NCBI RefSeq assembly: GCF_003050925.1
Contig: NZ_QAOV01000005.1
Coordinates: 186,001 to 250,000, forward strand
Reading direction: 5' to 3'
DNA length: 64,000 bases
From: Pseudomonas sp. GV085
GTDB lineage: Bacteria; Pseudomonadota; Gammaproteobacteria; Pseudomonadales; Pseudomonadaceae
The position numbers and the translations under genes are program-made. The notes below the pieces were generated by a model that was not told where the DNA came from, did not search any database, and worked only from the letters and a program-made list of their open reading frames with translations. Positions 55,134-64,000 of the stretch are shown here, in pieces; the first letter of the stretch is position 1, and the number at the start of each line of letters is the position of its first letter.

Positions 55134-55754
55134 ATGAGAGCTGATCTGGAAATCATCCAGGAATGGATCCCCGCCGGCAGCCGCGTGCTCGACCTCGGGT
55201 GCGGCGATGGCGAACTGCTGACCTGGCTGCGCGATAACAAGCAAGTCACCGGTTATGGCCTGGAAAACGACGCCGACAACATTGCCGAGTGCGTGGCCAA
55301 GGGCATCAACGTCATCGAACAGGATCTGGACAAGGGCCTGGGCAACTTTGCCAGCAACAGTTTCGATGTCGTGGTCATGACCCAGGCGCTGCAAGCGGTG
55401 CACTACCCGGACAGGATCCTCGAAGAAATGCTGCGCGTGGGCCGGCAGTGCATCATCACCTTCCCAAACTTCGGTCACTGGCGCTGCCGCTGGTACCTGG
55501 CGAGCAAGGGCCGGATGCCGGTTTCCGAGTTCCTGCCGTACACCTGGTACAACACGCCGAACATTCACTTCTGCACCTTCGCGGACTTTGAAGCCTTGTG
55601 TCGCGAACGTGAGGCGAAGGTCATTGATCGACTTGCCGTGGATCAACAGCATCGGCACGGGTGGGCCAGCAAGCTATGGCCTAATCTGTTAGGTGAGATC
55701 GGCATCTACCGGGTCAGCAGCCCGGGACTTTCCGACCACAAGGTCGCAGTCTGA
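55134..55754 (+). CDS. metW: Methionine biosynthesis protein MetW
   Basis: A 206-residue SAM-methyltransferase-like protein: GSRVLDLGCGDGELLTWL at the N-terminus, FDVVVMTQALQAVHYPDRI, and TWYNTPNIHFCTFADFEALC. MetW is required with MetX for homoserine acylation activity in related bacteria; any methyltransferase reaction of its own is unproven. It starts seven bases after metX and is clearly in the same unit. Confidence 0.95.
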   Translation: MRADLEIIQEWIPAGSRVLDLGCGDGELLTWLRDNKQVTGYGLENDADNIAECVAKGINVIEQDLDKGLGNFASNSFDVVVMTQALQAVHYPDRILEEMLRVGRQCIITFPNFGHWRCRWYLASKGRMPVSEFLPYTWYNTPNIHFCTFADFEALCREREAKVIDRLAVDQQHRHGWASKLWPNLLGEIGIYRVSSPGLSDHKVAV

Positions 55755-55780
55755 TCCACCCTATTTCAAGGAGAACGATC

Positions 55781-56215
55781 ATGGGTCGTCTAGCGTTGTT
55801 TCTACTCACTGCCTGCCTGAGCGTCACCGCCATGGCCGCCGACGCCATCAAGGGCGAACGCAAGGAAACCTTCGGCGACGTGACGGTGCACTACAACACC
55901 TTCAACTCCACCTACCTGACCCCGGACATTGCCAAGTCCGCCGAACTCACCCGCAGCAAGAACCAGGGTGTGATCAACATTGCGGTGCTCAAGGACGGCA
56001 AACCGCAGATGGCACAGGTCAGCGGTACGGTCAAAGACCTGACCAGCCAAAGTGTGGACCTGAAGTTCCGCCAGATCACTGAACAAGGTGCGATCTACTA
56101 CATCGCCCAATTCCCGGTACCGCAGCAGGAAACCCGCACCTTCGACATCAAGGTGCAGACCGGTGACAAAATCAACACCATCAATTTCAACCAAGAGCTC
56201 TTCCCCGGCCAATGA
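55781..56215 (+). CDS. DUF4426 domain periplasmic protein
   Basis: A 144-residue protein with a signal peptide ([20 protein letters not shown]) and a compact beta-rich domain ([25 protein letters not shown]-type helix, [10 protein letters not shown]). It matches the DUF4426 family usually found between metW and rdgB. Function is unknown. Start ATG after AAGGAG. It overlaps rdgB by four bases (ATGA). Confidence 0.9.
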   Translation: MGRLALFLLTACLSVTAMAADAIKGERKETFGDVTVHYNTFNSTYLTPDIAKSAELTRSKNQGVINIAVLKDGKPQMAQVSGTVKDLTSQSVDLKFRQITEQGAIYYIAQFPVPQQETRTFDIKVQTGDKINTINFNQELFPGQ

Positions 56216-56808
56216 TCAACTTCACGCAACTCGTATTGGCCAGCCATAACGCCGGCAAACTCAAGGAACTCCAGGCCATGCTCGGCGAGTCGGTGCATCT
56301 GCGCTCGATCGGCGAGTTCAGCAGTGTGGAGCCTGAAGAAACCGGCCTGTCGTTCGTCGAGAACGCCATCCTGAAAGCCCGCAATGCCGCGCGCATTTCC
56401 GGCCTGCCGGCGCTGGCCGACGATTCCGGGCTGGCGGTGGATTTCCTGGGCGGCGCGCCAGGCATCTACTCGGCGCGTTATGCAGACGGCAAGGGCGATG
56501 CGGCGAACAACGCCAAACTGCTCGACGTGTTGAAAGATGTGCCTGAAGCCGAACGCGGTGCGCAGTTCGTCTGCGTGCTGGCACTGGTTCGTCATGCCGA
56601 TGATCCGTTGCCGATCCTCTGCGAAGGTTTGTGGCACGGGCGAATCCTGACCCAGGCCAGCGGTTTACACGGTTTCGGCTACGACCCGCTGTTCTGGGTG
56701 CCGGAGCGCGAGTGCTCCAGCGCCGAACTGAGCCCGGGCGACAAAAACCAGATCAGCCACCGCGCCCGTGCAATGGAACTGCTGCGCCAGCGTCTGGGCT
56801 TGAAATGA
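56212..56808 (+). CDS. rdgB: dITP/XTP pyrophosphatase (RdgB/HAM1)
   Basis: This enzyme removes non-canonical purine triphosphates (dITP, XTP). The 198-residue protein has [55 protein letters not shown] and [11 protein letters not shown], all family motifs. Four-base overlaps couple it to DUF4426 upstream and hemW downstream. Confidence 0.96.
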   Translation: MINFTQLVLASHNAGKLKELQAMLGESVHLRSIGEFSSVEPEETGLSFVENAILKARNAARISGLPALADDSGLAVDFLGGAPGIYSARYADGKGDAANNAKLLDVLKDVPEAERGAQFVCVLALVRHADDPLPILCEGLWHGRILTQASGLHGFGYDPLFWVPERECSSAELSPGDKNQISHRARAMELLRQRLGLK

Positions 56809-58010
56809 CCCGCGAATCATCCGCGTCACCGCTGATCTTCGGCGGCGACGCTCAATCGCCTCGGGCAACCCTGCCTGTGCTGCCGCCGCTGGCGCTGTAT
56901 ATCCACATCCCGTGGTGCGTGCGCAAATGCCCTTATTGCGACTTCAACTCCCACACTGCCAGCCCTGTGCTGCCGGAAGAAGAGTACGTCGATGCCTTGC
57001 TGGCCGATCTCGATCAGGACCTGCACGCCGTCTATGGCCGTGAGCTGAGCTCGATTTTCTTTGGTGGCGGCACGCCAAGCCTGTTCAGCGCTGATTCGCT
57101 GGGGCGCTTGCTCAAAGGCGTCGAACAGCGCATTCCGTTTGCCAGCGACATCGAAATCACGCTGGAAGCCAATCCGGGGACGTTCGAGCAAGACAAATTC
57201 GTGGCGTACCGGAAACTGGGCATCAACCGCCTGTCGATCGGCATCCAGAGTTTTCAGCAAGAAAAGCTCGAAGCCCTTGGGCGGATTCACAACGGTGACG
57301 AAGCCGTACGCGCCGCCGGCATGGCACGGCAGGCCGGGTTCGACAACTTCAACCTGGACTTGATGCATGGCTTGCCGAATCAGTCCCTGGACGATGCCTT
57401 GGCGGACCTGCGCACAGCCATCGCCCTGAAACCGACGCACCTGTCGTGGTATCAACTGACCCTGGAACCGAACACAGTGTTCTGGAACCAGCCGCCGACG
57501 CTGCCGGAAGACGACACGCTGTGGGACATCCAGGAGGCGGGGCAAGCGTTGCTGGCCGAACACGGTTACGTGCAATACGAAGTCTCGGCCTACGCCCTGC
57601 CCGATCGCCCGGCACGCCACAATCTCAATTACTGGAGTTTTGGCGATTTCATCGGCATTGGCGCGGGCGCCCATGGCAAGCTCAGCCATCCGGACGGGCG
57701 CATCATTCGCACCTGGAAGACCCGCCTGCCGAAGGACTACCTGAATCCGGCGAAAAGCTTCCAGGCTGGCGAGAAAGCGCTGACCAATGATGAAATGCCG
57801 TTCGAGTTCCTGATGAACGCGCTGCGCCTGACTGAAGGCGTCGAATCGCGACTGTACCCGGAACGTACCGGCATGACGCTGGAAAGCCTTGCTGAAGGCC
57901 GCTGTGAAGCCGAACAAAGCGGCCTGTTGCAGGTCGAACCGTCACGTCTGGTAGCCACGACGCGCGGACAACTCTTCCTCAACGACTTGCTGCAGAAATT
58001 TCTGACATAA
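56805..58010 (+). CDS. hemW: Radical SAM heme chaperone HemW
   Basis: A 401-residue radical SAM protein. The cluster motif is [18 protein letters not shown] with Cys38, Cys42 and Cys45. Further motifs are [13 protein letters not shown] and [12 protein letters not shown]. It lacks oxidase activity in characterised members and acts as a heme chaperone, although often annotated as coproporphyrinogen oxidase. The ATG at 56805 overlaps the rdgB stop (ATGA); a longer frame from 56631 overlaps rdgB and is rejected. Confidence 0.95.
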   Translation: MTRESSASPLIFGGDAQSPRATLPVLPPLALYIHIPWCVRKCPYCDFNSHTASPVLPEEEYVDALLADLDQDLHAVYGRELSSIFFGGGTPSLFSADSLGRLLKGVEQRIPFASDIEITLEANPGTFEQDKFVAYRKLGINRLSIGIQSFQQEKLEALGRIHNGDEAVRAAGMARQAGFDNFNLDLMHGLPNQSLDDALADLRTAIALKPTHLSWYQLTLEPNTVFWNQPPTLPEDDTLWDIQEAGQALLAEHGYVQYEVSAYALPDRPARHNLNYWSFGDFIGIGAGAHGKLSHPDGRIIRTWKTRLPKDYLNPAKSFQAGEKALTNDEMPFEFLMNALRLTEGVESRLYPERTGMTLESLAEGRCEAEQSGLLQVEPSRLVATTRGQLFLNDLLQKFLT

Positions 58011-58019
58011 GGAAATCGA

Positions 58020-58334
58020 ATGGATTTGGTACTCGACCTGCTTGCCACCGTGTCCCGCTGGAGCCGCAGCAACCTCTCGGAAATCGCCCTGGCCCTGGTG
58101 GGTTGCCTGCTGGTGCTGTTCGGTGCGGATTTCAAAGGCTGGGTCGAGCAGCGCCTGGGCAGCATCGCCGGCGCGTTGCGCGTGCCGCTGATGTCCCTGC
58201 TGTGCATGATTGGCAGCGGCGCGGCGTTGATCTACGCCACGCCATGGGTCGTGCGCGGCTTGAGCCAGTTCAACAACTACAGCCTGGCGCCGGTGTTGCT
58301 GGTGTTGATTGGCGTAGTCGCTGATCGTCGCTGA
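58020..58334 (+). CDS. DUF3392 family membrane protein
   Basis: A 104-residue protein with three hydrophobic helices (LSEIALALVGCLLVLFGADF, LRVPLMSLLCMIGSGAALIY, YSLAPVLLVLIGVVADR). It follows hemW by nine bases, the position where DUF3392 proteins are found in Pseudomonas. Function is unknown. Confidence 0.85.
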   Translation: MDLVLDLLATVSRWSRSNLSEIALALVGCLLVLFGADFKGWVEQRLGSIAGALRVPLMSLLCMIGSGAALIYATPWVVRGLSQFNNYSLAPVLLVLIGVVADRR

Positions 58335-58355
58335 TCTCAAATACCCACAAGACCA

Positions 58356-58469
58356 CTGTAGGAGCGAGCTTGCTCGCGATGGTCGCAAACGAAAACGCGG
58401 GGCATCTGAAGCCCCGCGTTGTTTTGTAGTTTTTCGCGAGCAATCGAGCGTCGACCGGCTGCTCCTACA
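58356..58469. repeat. Degenerate REPIN (class A) containing a terminator
   Basis: An intact left arm (TGTAGGAGCGAGCTTGCTCG) and an eroded right arm (TCGCGAGCAATCGAGCGTCG...GCTCCTAC) surround a terminator hairpin at 58394-58426. It lies between convergent DUF3392 and trmB. Confidence 0.8.
58394..58426 (+). terminator. Terminator hairpin within the REPIN
   Basis: The stem AACGCGGGGC/GCCCCGCGTT is followed by GTTTTG. It probably ends the hemW-DUF3392 transcript, and in reverse may end trmB. Confidence 0.8.
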
Positions 58470-59190
58470 ATTGCTTTTCGAACTTCAAATCCCACACGCC
58501 ATGCCCAAGACGTTCGCCACGGCGTTCGAACTTGGTGATCGGCCGTTCGGCCGGACGCGGCACGCACTTGCCGTCTTCGGCCAGGTTGCGATAACCCGGC
58601 GCCACGTTCATCACTTCCAGCATGTATTCGGCGTATGGTTCCCAGTCAGTGGCCATGTGCAGAATGCCGCCGACCTTCAACTTGCTGCGCACCAGCTCAG
58701 CGAAGGACGCCTGAACAATACGACGCTTGTGGTGACGGCTCTTGTGCCACGGGTCCGGGAAAAACAGCATCAGGCGATCGAGGCTGTTATCGGCCACGCA
58801 GCGGTTGAGCACTTCGATGGCATCGCAATCGTAGACCCGCAGGTTGGTCAGGCCTTGCGTCAGCACGCCATTGAGCAGCGCGCCGACACCCGGACGGTGA
58901 ACCTCGACGCCGATGAAATCCTGATCCGGCGCGGCCGCGGCCATTTCCAGCAGCGAATGACCCATGCCGAAACCGATTTCCAGCGAGCGCGGTGCCGAGC
59001 GACCGAACACCTGGTCGAAGTCCACCGGCGCATCAGCCAGCGGCAGCACGAACAGCGGAGTACCCTGCTCCAGGCCCTTTTGCTGGCCTTCGGTCATGCG
59101 CCCGGCACGCATCACGAAACTCTTGATACGGCGGTGTTGGCGCTCGTCGCCTTCTTCCGTCTGGATAGGCGTGTCGTTCGATTCAGTCAT
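58465..59190 (-). CDS. trmB: tRNA (guanine46-N7)-methyltransferase
   Basis: TrmB methylates G46 in the variable loop of tRNA. The 241-residue protein has the SAM motif [30 protein letters not shown] and the signature [16 protein letters not shown]. The start ATG is at 59190, nine bases after thiG; a TTG one codon earlier is possible. Last gene of the thiS-thiG-trmB unit; its end reaches the degenerate REPIN. Confidence 0.96.
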   Translation of the reverse strand: MTESNDTPIQTEEGDERQHRRIKSFVMRAGRMTEGQQKGLEQGTPLFVLPLADAPVDFDQVFGRSAPRSLEIGFGMGHSLLEMAAAAPDQDFIGVEVHRPGVGALLNGVLTQGLTNLRVYDCDAIEVLNRCVADNSLDRLMLFFPDPWHKSRHHKRRIVQASFAELVRSKLKVGGILHMATDWEPYAEYMLEVMNVAPGYRNLAEDGKCVPRPAERPITKFERRGERLGHGVWDLKFEKQL

Positions 59191-59199
59191 CAATGGCTC

Positions 59200-59994
59200 T
59201 TACTTGATCAGACCATCCAGCGGCGAAGAGGCGCTGGCATAGAGTTTTTTCGGCATGCGGCCGGCGAGGTAGGCCAGGCGGCCTGCGACGATCGCATGTT
59301 TCATGGCTTCAGCCATCATGACAGGCTGCTGGGCGTGGGCGATGGCCGAGTTCATCAGCACCGCATCACACCCCAGTTCCATGGCAATAGTGGCGTCGGA
59401 AGCGGTACCGACACCAGCATCCACCAGCACCGGGATCTTGGCTTCTTCAAGGATGATCTGCAGGTTGTACGGATTGCAGATCCCCAGACCCGAACCAATC
59501 AAACCAGCGAGCGGCATGACGGCGATGCAGCCGATTTCCGCCAATTGACGGGCGATAATCGGGTCATCGCTGGTGTAGACCATCACGTCGAAGCCTTCCT
59601 TGACCAGCGTTTCGGCGGCCTTGAGGGTTTCGATCACGTTGGGGAACAGGGTTTTCTGATCGGCCAACACTTCCAGCTTCACCAAGTTGTGACCGTCGAG
59701 CAGCTCACGGGCCAGGCGGCAAGTGCGCACGGCCTCGATAGCGTCGTAGCAACCAGCGGTGTTTGGCAGGAAGGTGTAGCGATCCGGCGACAGCACTTCG
59801 AGCAGGTTCGGCTCACCCTCGATCTGCCCGAGGTTGGTGCGGCGCACAGCGAAAGTGACGATCTCGGCACCCGAGGCTTCGATGGCCTGGCGGGTTTCTT
59901 CCATGTCACGGTACTTGCCGGTACCGACCAGCAAACGCGACTGGTAAGTACGACCGGCCAGGACGAAGGGCTTGTCGCTACGAACGATGCTCAT
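59200..59994 (-). CDS. thiG: Thiazole synthase ThiG
   Basis: ThiG makes the thiazole phosphate of thiamine from DXP, dehydroglycine and ThiS-thiocarboxylate. The 264-residue TIM barrel shows [28 protein letters not shown], the Schiff-base lysine Lys106 in LVKLEVLAD, and [20 protein letters not shown]. It lies 60 bp after thiS on the same strand. Confidence 0.97.
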   Translation of the reverse strand: MSIVRSDKPFVLAGRTYQSRLLVGTGKYRDMEETRQAIEASGAEIVTFAVRRTNLGQIEGEPNLLEVLSPDRYTFLPNTAGCYDAIEAVRTCRLARELLDGHNLVKLEVLADQKTLFPNVIETLKAAETLVKEGFDVMVYTSDDPIIARQLAEIGCIAVMPLAGLIGSGLGICNPYNLQIILEEAKIPVLVDAGVGTASDATIAMELGCDAVLMNSAIAHAQQPVMMAEAMKHAIVAGRLAYLAGRMPKKLYASASSPLDGLIK

Positions 59995-60054
59995 GGGAAA
60001 TCCTCTGTAGGGGTGAGGTTCTTGCAGAATTCTGTGGCCACTCGGCCGAGGCTG

Positions 60055-60255
60055 CTAGCCGCCGCCGATGGCGTGCACCACTTCGACGTTGTCGCCGTCG
60101 TTCAACGTGGTGTCTGCGTGCTGACTGCGCGGGACGATATCCAGATTGAGTTCGACCGCCACCCGACGTCCGGTCAGGTCCAGACGGGTCAGCAGGGCCG
60201 CAACGGTTTCACCGTCGGGCAGTTCAAAGGATTCGCCGTTCAACTGAATGCGCAT
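60055..60255 (-). CDS. thiS: Sulfur carrier protein ThiS
   Basis: A 66-residue ubiquitin-like sulfur carrier ([20 protein letters not shown]) that ends in VVHAIGGG, the Gly-Gly tail that becomes the thiocarboxylate. The start ATG at 60255 gives the usual length; six upstream in-frame codons are not needed. First gene before thiG. Confidence 0.95.
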   Translation of the reverse strand: MRIQLNGESFELPDGETVAALLTRLDLTGRRVAVELNLDIVPRSQHADTTLNDGDNVEVVHAIGGG

Positions 60256-60341
60256 GCCGGATGCCGCCATCATTTTTAGGGGCTGGCATTCTAGCCCGAT
60301 CAGTCAGGCCGACCCAAGCCATTCGTCTTGAAACTCGATCC

Positions 60342-60421
60342 TGTAGGAGCTGCCGCAGGCTGCGATCTTTTGACTTTGATTTTTTAAGATCAAAAGATCG
60401 CAGCCTGCGGCAGCTCCTACA
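60342..60421. repeat. REPIN (class B)
   Basis: Arms TGTAGGAGCTGCCGCAGGCT...GATCTTTTGA and the near-perfect inverse around a short AT-rich spacer. It lies between thiS and the DUF423 gene. Confidence 0.92.
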
Positions 60422-60424
60422 AGG

Positions 60425-60796
60425 TCAGCTCAGGCGCCAGGCGGCAAGTCCGAGGCAAAACCAACCCACCAGGAAGGCCAGGCCACCGAACGGGGTGATG
60501 ATGCCGAGCTTGCTGATGCCGGTCAGCGTCAAGATGTACAGGCTGCCGGAGAACAGCAGGATACCGATGGCAAACGATGCGCCGGCCCAACTGATCAGGC
60601 GGCCGGGAATCTGCGTGGCCAGGAATGCGACACCCAGCAACGCCAAGGCGTGCACCAGTTGATAGGTGACGCCCGTGTGGAAAATCGCCATGTACTCGGC
60701 ACTCAGGCGACTCTTCAGGCCATGGGCGGCAAAGGCGCCGAGGCCGACACCGGTGAAGCCGAAAAAAGCGGCCAGCATCAGAAAGCCACGCAGCAT
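60425..60796 (-). CDS. DUF423 family membrane protein (YgdD-like)
   Basis: A 123-residue protein with four transmembrane helices. The DUF423 features are FGFTGVGLGAFAAHGLKSRL, FHTGVTYQLVHALALLGV and FGGLAFLVGWFCLGLAAW. Function is unknown. It is divergent from mtgA across 74 bp. Confidence 0.92.
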   Translation of the reverse strand: MLRGFLMLAAFFGFTGVGLGAFAAHGLKSRLSAEYMAIFHTGVTYQLVHALALLGVAFLATQIPGRLISWAGASFAIGILLFSGSLYILTLTGISKLGIITPFGGLAFLVGWFCLGLAAWRLS

Positions 60797-60870
60797 GCAG
60801 AACTCCAGTCAGTTTCGATCCCAAGGGTCTGTATAATGGCCCGCTCAACGGGTTCGGCCAAGCCATCTCT

Positions 60871-61593
60871 ATGCTGCGTATCTATTTCCGTCATTTCACC
60901 AAGGCCGCGCTCTGGTTCATGGGTGGCAGCGTATTGCTGGTGCTGATCTTTCGCGTGGTACCACCACCGGGAACAGCGCTGATGGTCGAGCGCAAGATCG
61001 AATCCTGGTTTGACGGCGAACCCATCGACCTGCAACGGACCTGGAAACCCTGGGACGAGATCTCCGATGACCTGAAAGTCGCGGTGATTGCCGGCGAAGA
61101 CCAGAAATTTCCGGAGCACTGGGGCTTCGATATCGGCGCGATTCAGGCGGCGTTTGCCCATAACGAGCGCGGCGGTTCGATCCGTGGCGCCAGCACCCTG
61201 AGCCAGCAGGTCTCGAAAAACCTGTTCTTGTGGTCCGGCCGCAGCTGGCTGCGCAAAGGCCTGGAAGCCTGGTTCACCGGGCTGATCGAAGTGCTCTGGC
61301 CCAAGCAGCGGATTCTTGAGGTGTACCTCAACAGTGTCGAGTGGGATGACGGCGTGTTTGGCGCCGAAGCGGCGGCCAGACATCATTTTGGCGTGAGCGC
61401 CAAGAACCTCAGCCGTCAGCAATCGAGCCTGCTCGCCGCCGTCCTGCCCAACCCGAGGGTCTGGAGTGCCGGCCATCCGACTTCTTACGTTTCGCGCCGG
61501 GCTGGCTGGATTCGACAGCAGATGAGTCAGTTGGGCGGGGACAGCTATCTGGTGGGGCTGAACGATTCGCGCCGGGCGCCTTGGAGGGACTAA
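60871..61593 (+). CDS. mtgA: Monofunctional biosynthetic peptidoglycan transglycosylase
   Basis: MtgA polymerises lipid II into glycan strands. The 240-residue GT51 protein has one N-terminal membrane helix (about 12-30), the catalytic glutamate (Glu76) in AGEDQKFPEHWGFD, and the second motif IRGASTLSQQVSKNLFLW. No transpeptidase domain is present, as expected. Start ATG at 60871. Confidence 0.96.
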   Translation: MLRIYFRHFTKAALWFMGGSVLLVLIFRVVPPPGTALMVERKIESWFDGEPIDLQRTWKPWDEISDDLKVAVIAGEDQKFPEHWGFDIGAIQAAFAHNERGGSIRGASTLSQQVSKNLFLWSGRSWLRKGLEAWFTGLIEVLWPKQRILEVYLNSVEWDDGVFGAEAAARHHFGVSAKNLSRQQSSLLAAVLPNPRVWSAGHPTSYVSRRAGWIRQQMSQLGGDSYLVGLNDSRRAPWRD

Positions 61594-61602
61594 CGAGGCT
61601 TT

Positions 61603-61680
61603 TGTAGGAGCTGGCTTGCCAGCGAAAGCGACAGTCTGACACACCGAGTCGCCTGTTTCGCTGGCAAGCCAGCTCCTACA
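61603..61680. repeat. REPIN (class C: GAGCTGGCTTGCCAGC)
   Basis: Arms TGTAGGAGCTGGCTTGCCAG and its exact complement, with a spacer containing GACACACCG shared with the REPIN at 53833 region (GACACACCGTG). It lies between mtgA and the rpoH terminator. Confidence 0.9.
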
Positions 61681-61718
61681 GGAAGCAGCGCCGCTTACGA
61701 GATTTTTGAACACAAACA

Positions 61719-61752
61719 AAACGCCCCGATCAATGATCGGGGCGTTTTGCAT
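61719..61752 (-). terminator. Terminator after rpoH (bidirectional)
   Basis: The hairpin AAAACGCCCCGATC/GATCGGGGCGTTTT lies 15 bp past the rpoH stop, with A/T runs on both sides, so it can serve rpoH and mtgA. Confidence 0.93.
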
Positions 61753-61766
61753 TGCCAGGTCGCCAG

Positions 61767-62621
61767 TTAAGCAGCGATCGACAATTTGAGTTTGTTCATC
61801 GCGCTCTTCTCAAGCTGACGAATACGCTCCGCCGACACGTTGTACTTCTGCGCCAGGTCGTGCAGCGTGGCCTTTTCTTCCGCCAGCCAGCGCTGGTAGA
61901 GGATGTCACGGCTGCGGTCGTCCAGCACTTCCAGCGCTTCGTGCAGGTTGTGGTTGGAGTTGTCGCTCCAGTCAGCGTCTTCCAGTTGACGGGCCGGGTC
62001 GTACCGGTGGTCTTCCAGATAATTGGCTGGCGACTGGAAAGCACTGTCGTCGTCCGCTTCGGCAGCCGGGTCGAAGGCCATGTCATGGCCGGTCAGGCGA
62101 CTTTCCATCTCGCGCACTTCCCGAGGCTCAACGCCGAGGCTTTCCGCCACGCGGTGGACTTCCTCGTTATTCAACCAGGCCAGACGTTTCTTCTGGCTGC
62201 GCAGGTTGAAGAACAGCTTGCGCTGGGCCTTGGTGGTCGCAACCTTCACGATACGCCAGTTACGCAGGATGAATTCGTGGATTTCCGCCTTGATCCAGTG
62301 CACGGCAAAGGACACCAGGCGCACGCCCATTTCCGGGTTGAAGCGCTTCACGGCCTTCATCAGGCCGACGTTGCCTTCCTGGATCAGGTCGGCCTGAGCC
62401 AGGCCGTAGCCGGAATAGCTACGGGCGATATGTACGACAAAACGCAGGTGGGCGAGCACCATCTGCCGAGCCGCCCCCAAATCCTGCTCATAATAGAGAC
62501 TCTCGGCCAGTTCACGCTCCCGCTCCGGCGACAGCAATGGAATGCTGTTGACGGTGTGCACATAGGCCTCCAGGTTCGCACCCGGGACCAGAGCATATGC
62601 AGGTTGCAAAGAATTGGTCAT
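61767..62621 (-). CDS. rpoH: RNA polymerase sigma-32 factor (heat shock)
   Basis: A 284-residue group 3 sigma factor: region 2 with [20 protein letters not shown] and [18 protein letters not shown]; the RpoH box [13 protein letters not shown] that distinguishes sigma-32; region 4 [21 protein letters not shown]. It directs heat-shock gene transcription. Start ATG at 62621 after CGGAGG. The 119-bp gap to ftsX should hold its promoters; none was assigned with confidence. Confidence 0.97.
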   Translation of the reverse strand: MTNSLQPAYALVPGANLEAYVHTVNSIPLLSPERERELAESLYYEQDLGAARQMVLAHLRFVVHIARSYSGYGLAQADLIQEGNVGLMKAVKRFNPEMGVRLVSFAVHWIKAEIHEFILRNWRIVKVATTKAQRKLFFNLRSQKKRLAWLNNEEVHRVAESLGVEPREVREMESRLTGHDMAFDPAAEADDDSAFQSPANYLEDHRYDPARQLEDADWSDNSNHNLHEALEVLDDRSRDILYQRWLAEEKATLHDLAQKYNVSAERIRQLEKSAMNKLKLSIAA

Positions 62622-62740
62622 ACGAAAAAACCTCCGACTTACAAACTCGTGCAGTTCAGCACTGCGAAAATTGACCGGAAACCGAAAGACAAGTTCCCAA
62701 AACCCAAAAACGCTGAAAGGTCAATACGAGCAAAATGATA

Positions 62741-63763
62741 CTACTTAGGCGCAAGCTCCCTCAGGTGGCGTGCGACTGCAATCCATGCACCGATATACCC
62801 CAACAGCACCGCGCCAAGCAAGAGAGACAGACCGTCGGCAACTGGCACTCCAGCCAGCGCAAAATCACTGCCGTACAAGCCGGCCAGCCCTACCACTGCG
62901 TCGTTCAGCCAATCAAGGCCGAACGCCAGTACACCCCAGGACAGAATCCCCGCACCGAAGCCATACAGCGCGCCCATATACAGAAAGGGCCTGCGTACAT
63001 AGCTGTCAGTGCCGCCGACCAGTTTAATCACTTCTATCTCTGTGCGGCGGTTTTCAATATGAAGACGAATGGTATTGCCTATCACCAAAAGTAATGCAGA
63101 AACCAGAAGCACGGTCAGACCGAAGACAAATCGATCACCCAGCTTGAGGATGGCTGCCAGACGCTCGACCCAGACTAAATCAAGTTGAGCCTGTTGTACC
63201 TTCGGCAGCTCGGATAATTTTTGTCTTAATGCTTCAAGGGCCGGCTTGTCGACTTCGGTCGGCGTCACCAGTACCACGCCCGGCAGCGGGTTCTCCGGCA
63301 ACTCCTTGAGCGCCTCGCCCAGACCGGACTGCTGCTGGAATTCTTCCAGCGCCTGCTCCCGGCCAACATATTCGGCATCGGCGACGCCAGGCATGCCCTT
63401 GATCTGATCGCGCAGCGATTCACCTTCCGCCGGCTTGGCCTCAAGGTCCAGATACAGGGAAATCTGCGCCGCGCGCTGCCAGGAACCGCCCAGACGCTCG
63501 ACATTACTTAGCAAAAGTGACAGCCCCATGGGCAAACTCAGGGCCACCGCCATCACCATGCAGGTGAAAAAACTGCCGATGGGCTGCTTGCCCAGGCGGC
63601 GCAGGCTGTCCACCAGGCTGGCGCGATGGCTTTCGATCCAGGCACGGAACAACGTGGCGAAGTCCGGCCCGTCGTCATCGTCGCGTTTTTTCTTTTGCGG
63701 CTGCGGATCGGCGGCCTTCGGGGCCACGCGCTCGGAAACCTTGGGGCTACGTGTTGCGCTCAT
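62741..63763 (-). CDS. ftsX: Cell division ABC transporter permease-like protein FtsX
   Basis: A 340-residue protein with a cytoplasmic N-terminus (including QPQKKKRDDDDGPDF), one helix (MVMAVALSLPMGLSLLLSNV), a large periplasmic domain, then three C-terminal helices. FtsEX controls periplasmic amidases at the septum. The start ATG overlaps the ftsE stop by four bases (ATGA). rpoH follows, the conserved ftsE-ftsX-rpoH order. Confidence 0.96.
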   Translation of the reverse strand: MSATRSPKVSERVAPKAADPQPQKKKRDDDDGPDFATLFRAWIESHRASLVDSLRRLGKQPIGSFFTCMVMAVALSLPMGLSLLLSNVERLGGSWQRAAQISLYLDLEAKPAEGESLRDQIKGMPGVADAEYVGREQALEEFQQQSGLGEALKELPENPLPGVVLVTPTEVDKPALEALRQKLSELPKVQQAQLDLVWVERLAAILKLGDRFVFGLTVLLVSALLLVIGNTIRLHIENRRTEIEVIKLVGGTDSYVRRPFLYMGALYGFGAGILSWGVLAFGLDWLNDAVVGLAGLYGSDFALAGVPVADGLSLLLGAVLLGYIGAWIAVARHLRELAPK

Positions 63764-64000
63764 ACTGCCGCCTCCCCGTCACCGATCAATCGACCGCGTT
63801 GCAGCGTCAGCATGCGATGGCGCATGCGGGCGATCAGGGCCAGGTCGTGACTGGCGATCAGCACGCTGGTACCCAGGCGATTGATGTCTTCGAACACACC
63901 CATGATCTCGGCGGCCAGACGCGGGTCGAGGTTGCCGGTCGGCTCGTCCGCCAGCAGCAAGGCCGGACGGTGGACGATAGCGCGGGCGATGCCGACGCGC
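63760..64000 (-). CDS. ftsE: Cell division ATP-binding protein FtsE, C-terminal part (start outside window)
   Basis: The frame is open to the window edge. The visible C-terminal 79 codons include RVGIARAIVHRPALLLADEP (after the ABC signature) and the Walker B/D-loop TGNLDPRLAAEIM, and end with HRMLTLQRGRLIGDGEAAV. FtsE is the ATPase partner of FtsX. The Walker A and start lie outside. Confidence 0.96.
   Translation of the reverse strand, partial: RVGIARAIVHRPALLLADEPTGNLDPRLAAEIMGVFEDINRLGTSVLIASHDLALIARMRHRMLTLQRGRLIGDGEAAV

Overview
The window looks like a chromosomal segment of a Pseudomonas of the fluorescens group. The gene order (ligB, mltA, ahcY-metF, rhlE, bioA-rsmE, pilGHIJ-chpA, gshB, pyrRBC', pilT-yggS-proC, metXW, hemW, trmB, thiG/thiS, mtgA, rpoH, ftsX/ftsE) is the familiar Pseudomonas backbone. 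Coding regions are GC-rich. Intergenic gaps carry many REP/REPIN palindromes (GTAGGAGC...GCTCCTAC) typical of this group. No rRNA, tRNA, CRISPR array, integrase, transposase or prophage was seen.

Layout. 1-6.8 kb: end of ligB, DUF1090 protein, cytochrome c', MltA, MAPEG protein, two transporters and a thioesterase. 6.9-9.5 kb: an SAH riboswitch, ahcY and metF (methyl cycle). 9.7-18.4 kb: a solute-binding protein, rhlE, cytochrome b561/YceI, a secreted flavin amine oxidase with a histone-H1-like tail, bioA and rsmE. 18.5-31.2 kb: a catabolic block absent from this position in P. aeruginosa as I remember its map. It holds a dguRABC-type D-glutamate locus, a hemolysin III-type protein and a complete malonate decarboxylase/transport cluster (mdcABCDEGH-madLM with convergent mdcR). 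31.4-41.5 kb: the Chp/Pil chemosensory operon pilG-pilH-pilI-pilJ-chpA-chpC, without pilK or chpB. 41.9-47.9 kb: gshB, a TonB-like protein, yqgE-ruvX, pyrR-pyrB-pyrC'. 47.9-49.4 kb: a rearranged AT-rich patch with an orphan membrane protein. 49.6-64 kb: NlpC/P60 peptidase, pilT, yggS-proC-yggT-yggU, metX-metW, DUF4426, rdgB-hemW-DUF3392, thiS-thiG-trmB, DUF423, mtgA, rpoH, ftsX and the end of ftsE.

Two places stand out. First, a complete REPIN with perfect 28-bp arms lies inside chpA and is read through in frame, adding about 35 residues between histidine-phosphotransfer domains. Second, the pyrC'-TM2 interval contains two diverged partial copies of itself: a TM2 3' fragment on one side and a pyrC' 3' fragment, including its stop codon, on the other. 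They bracket about 0.9 kb of AT-rich DNA carrying an unrecognised four-helix membrane protein. This geometry is what integration of a circle by a single crossover would leave.

Functionally, ahcY, metF, metX and metW serve methionine and one-carbon metabolism. The mdc/mad and dgu loci add carbon and nitrogen sources, and both contain AAnAAnAA (Hfq/Crc-type) motifs in their leaders. The pil/chp genes and pilT serve type IV pilus control. Identifications rest on reading motifs and gene order; no database search was run.
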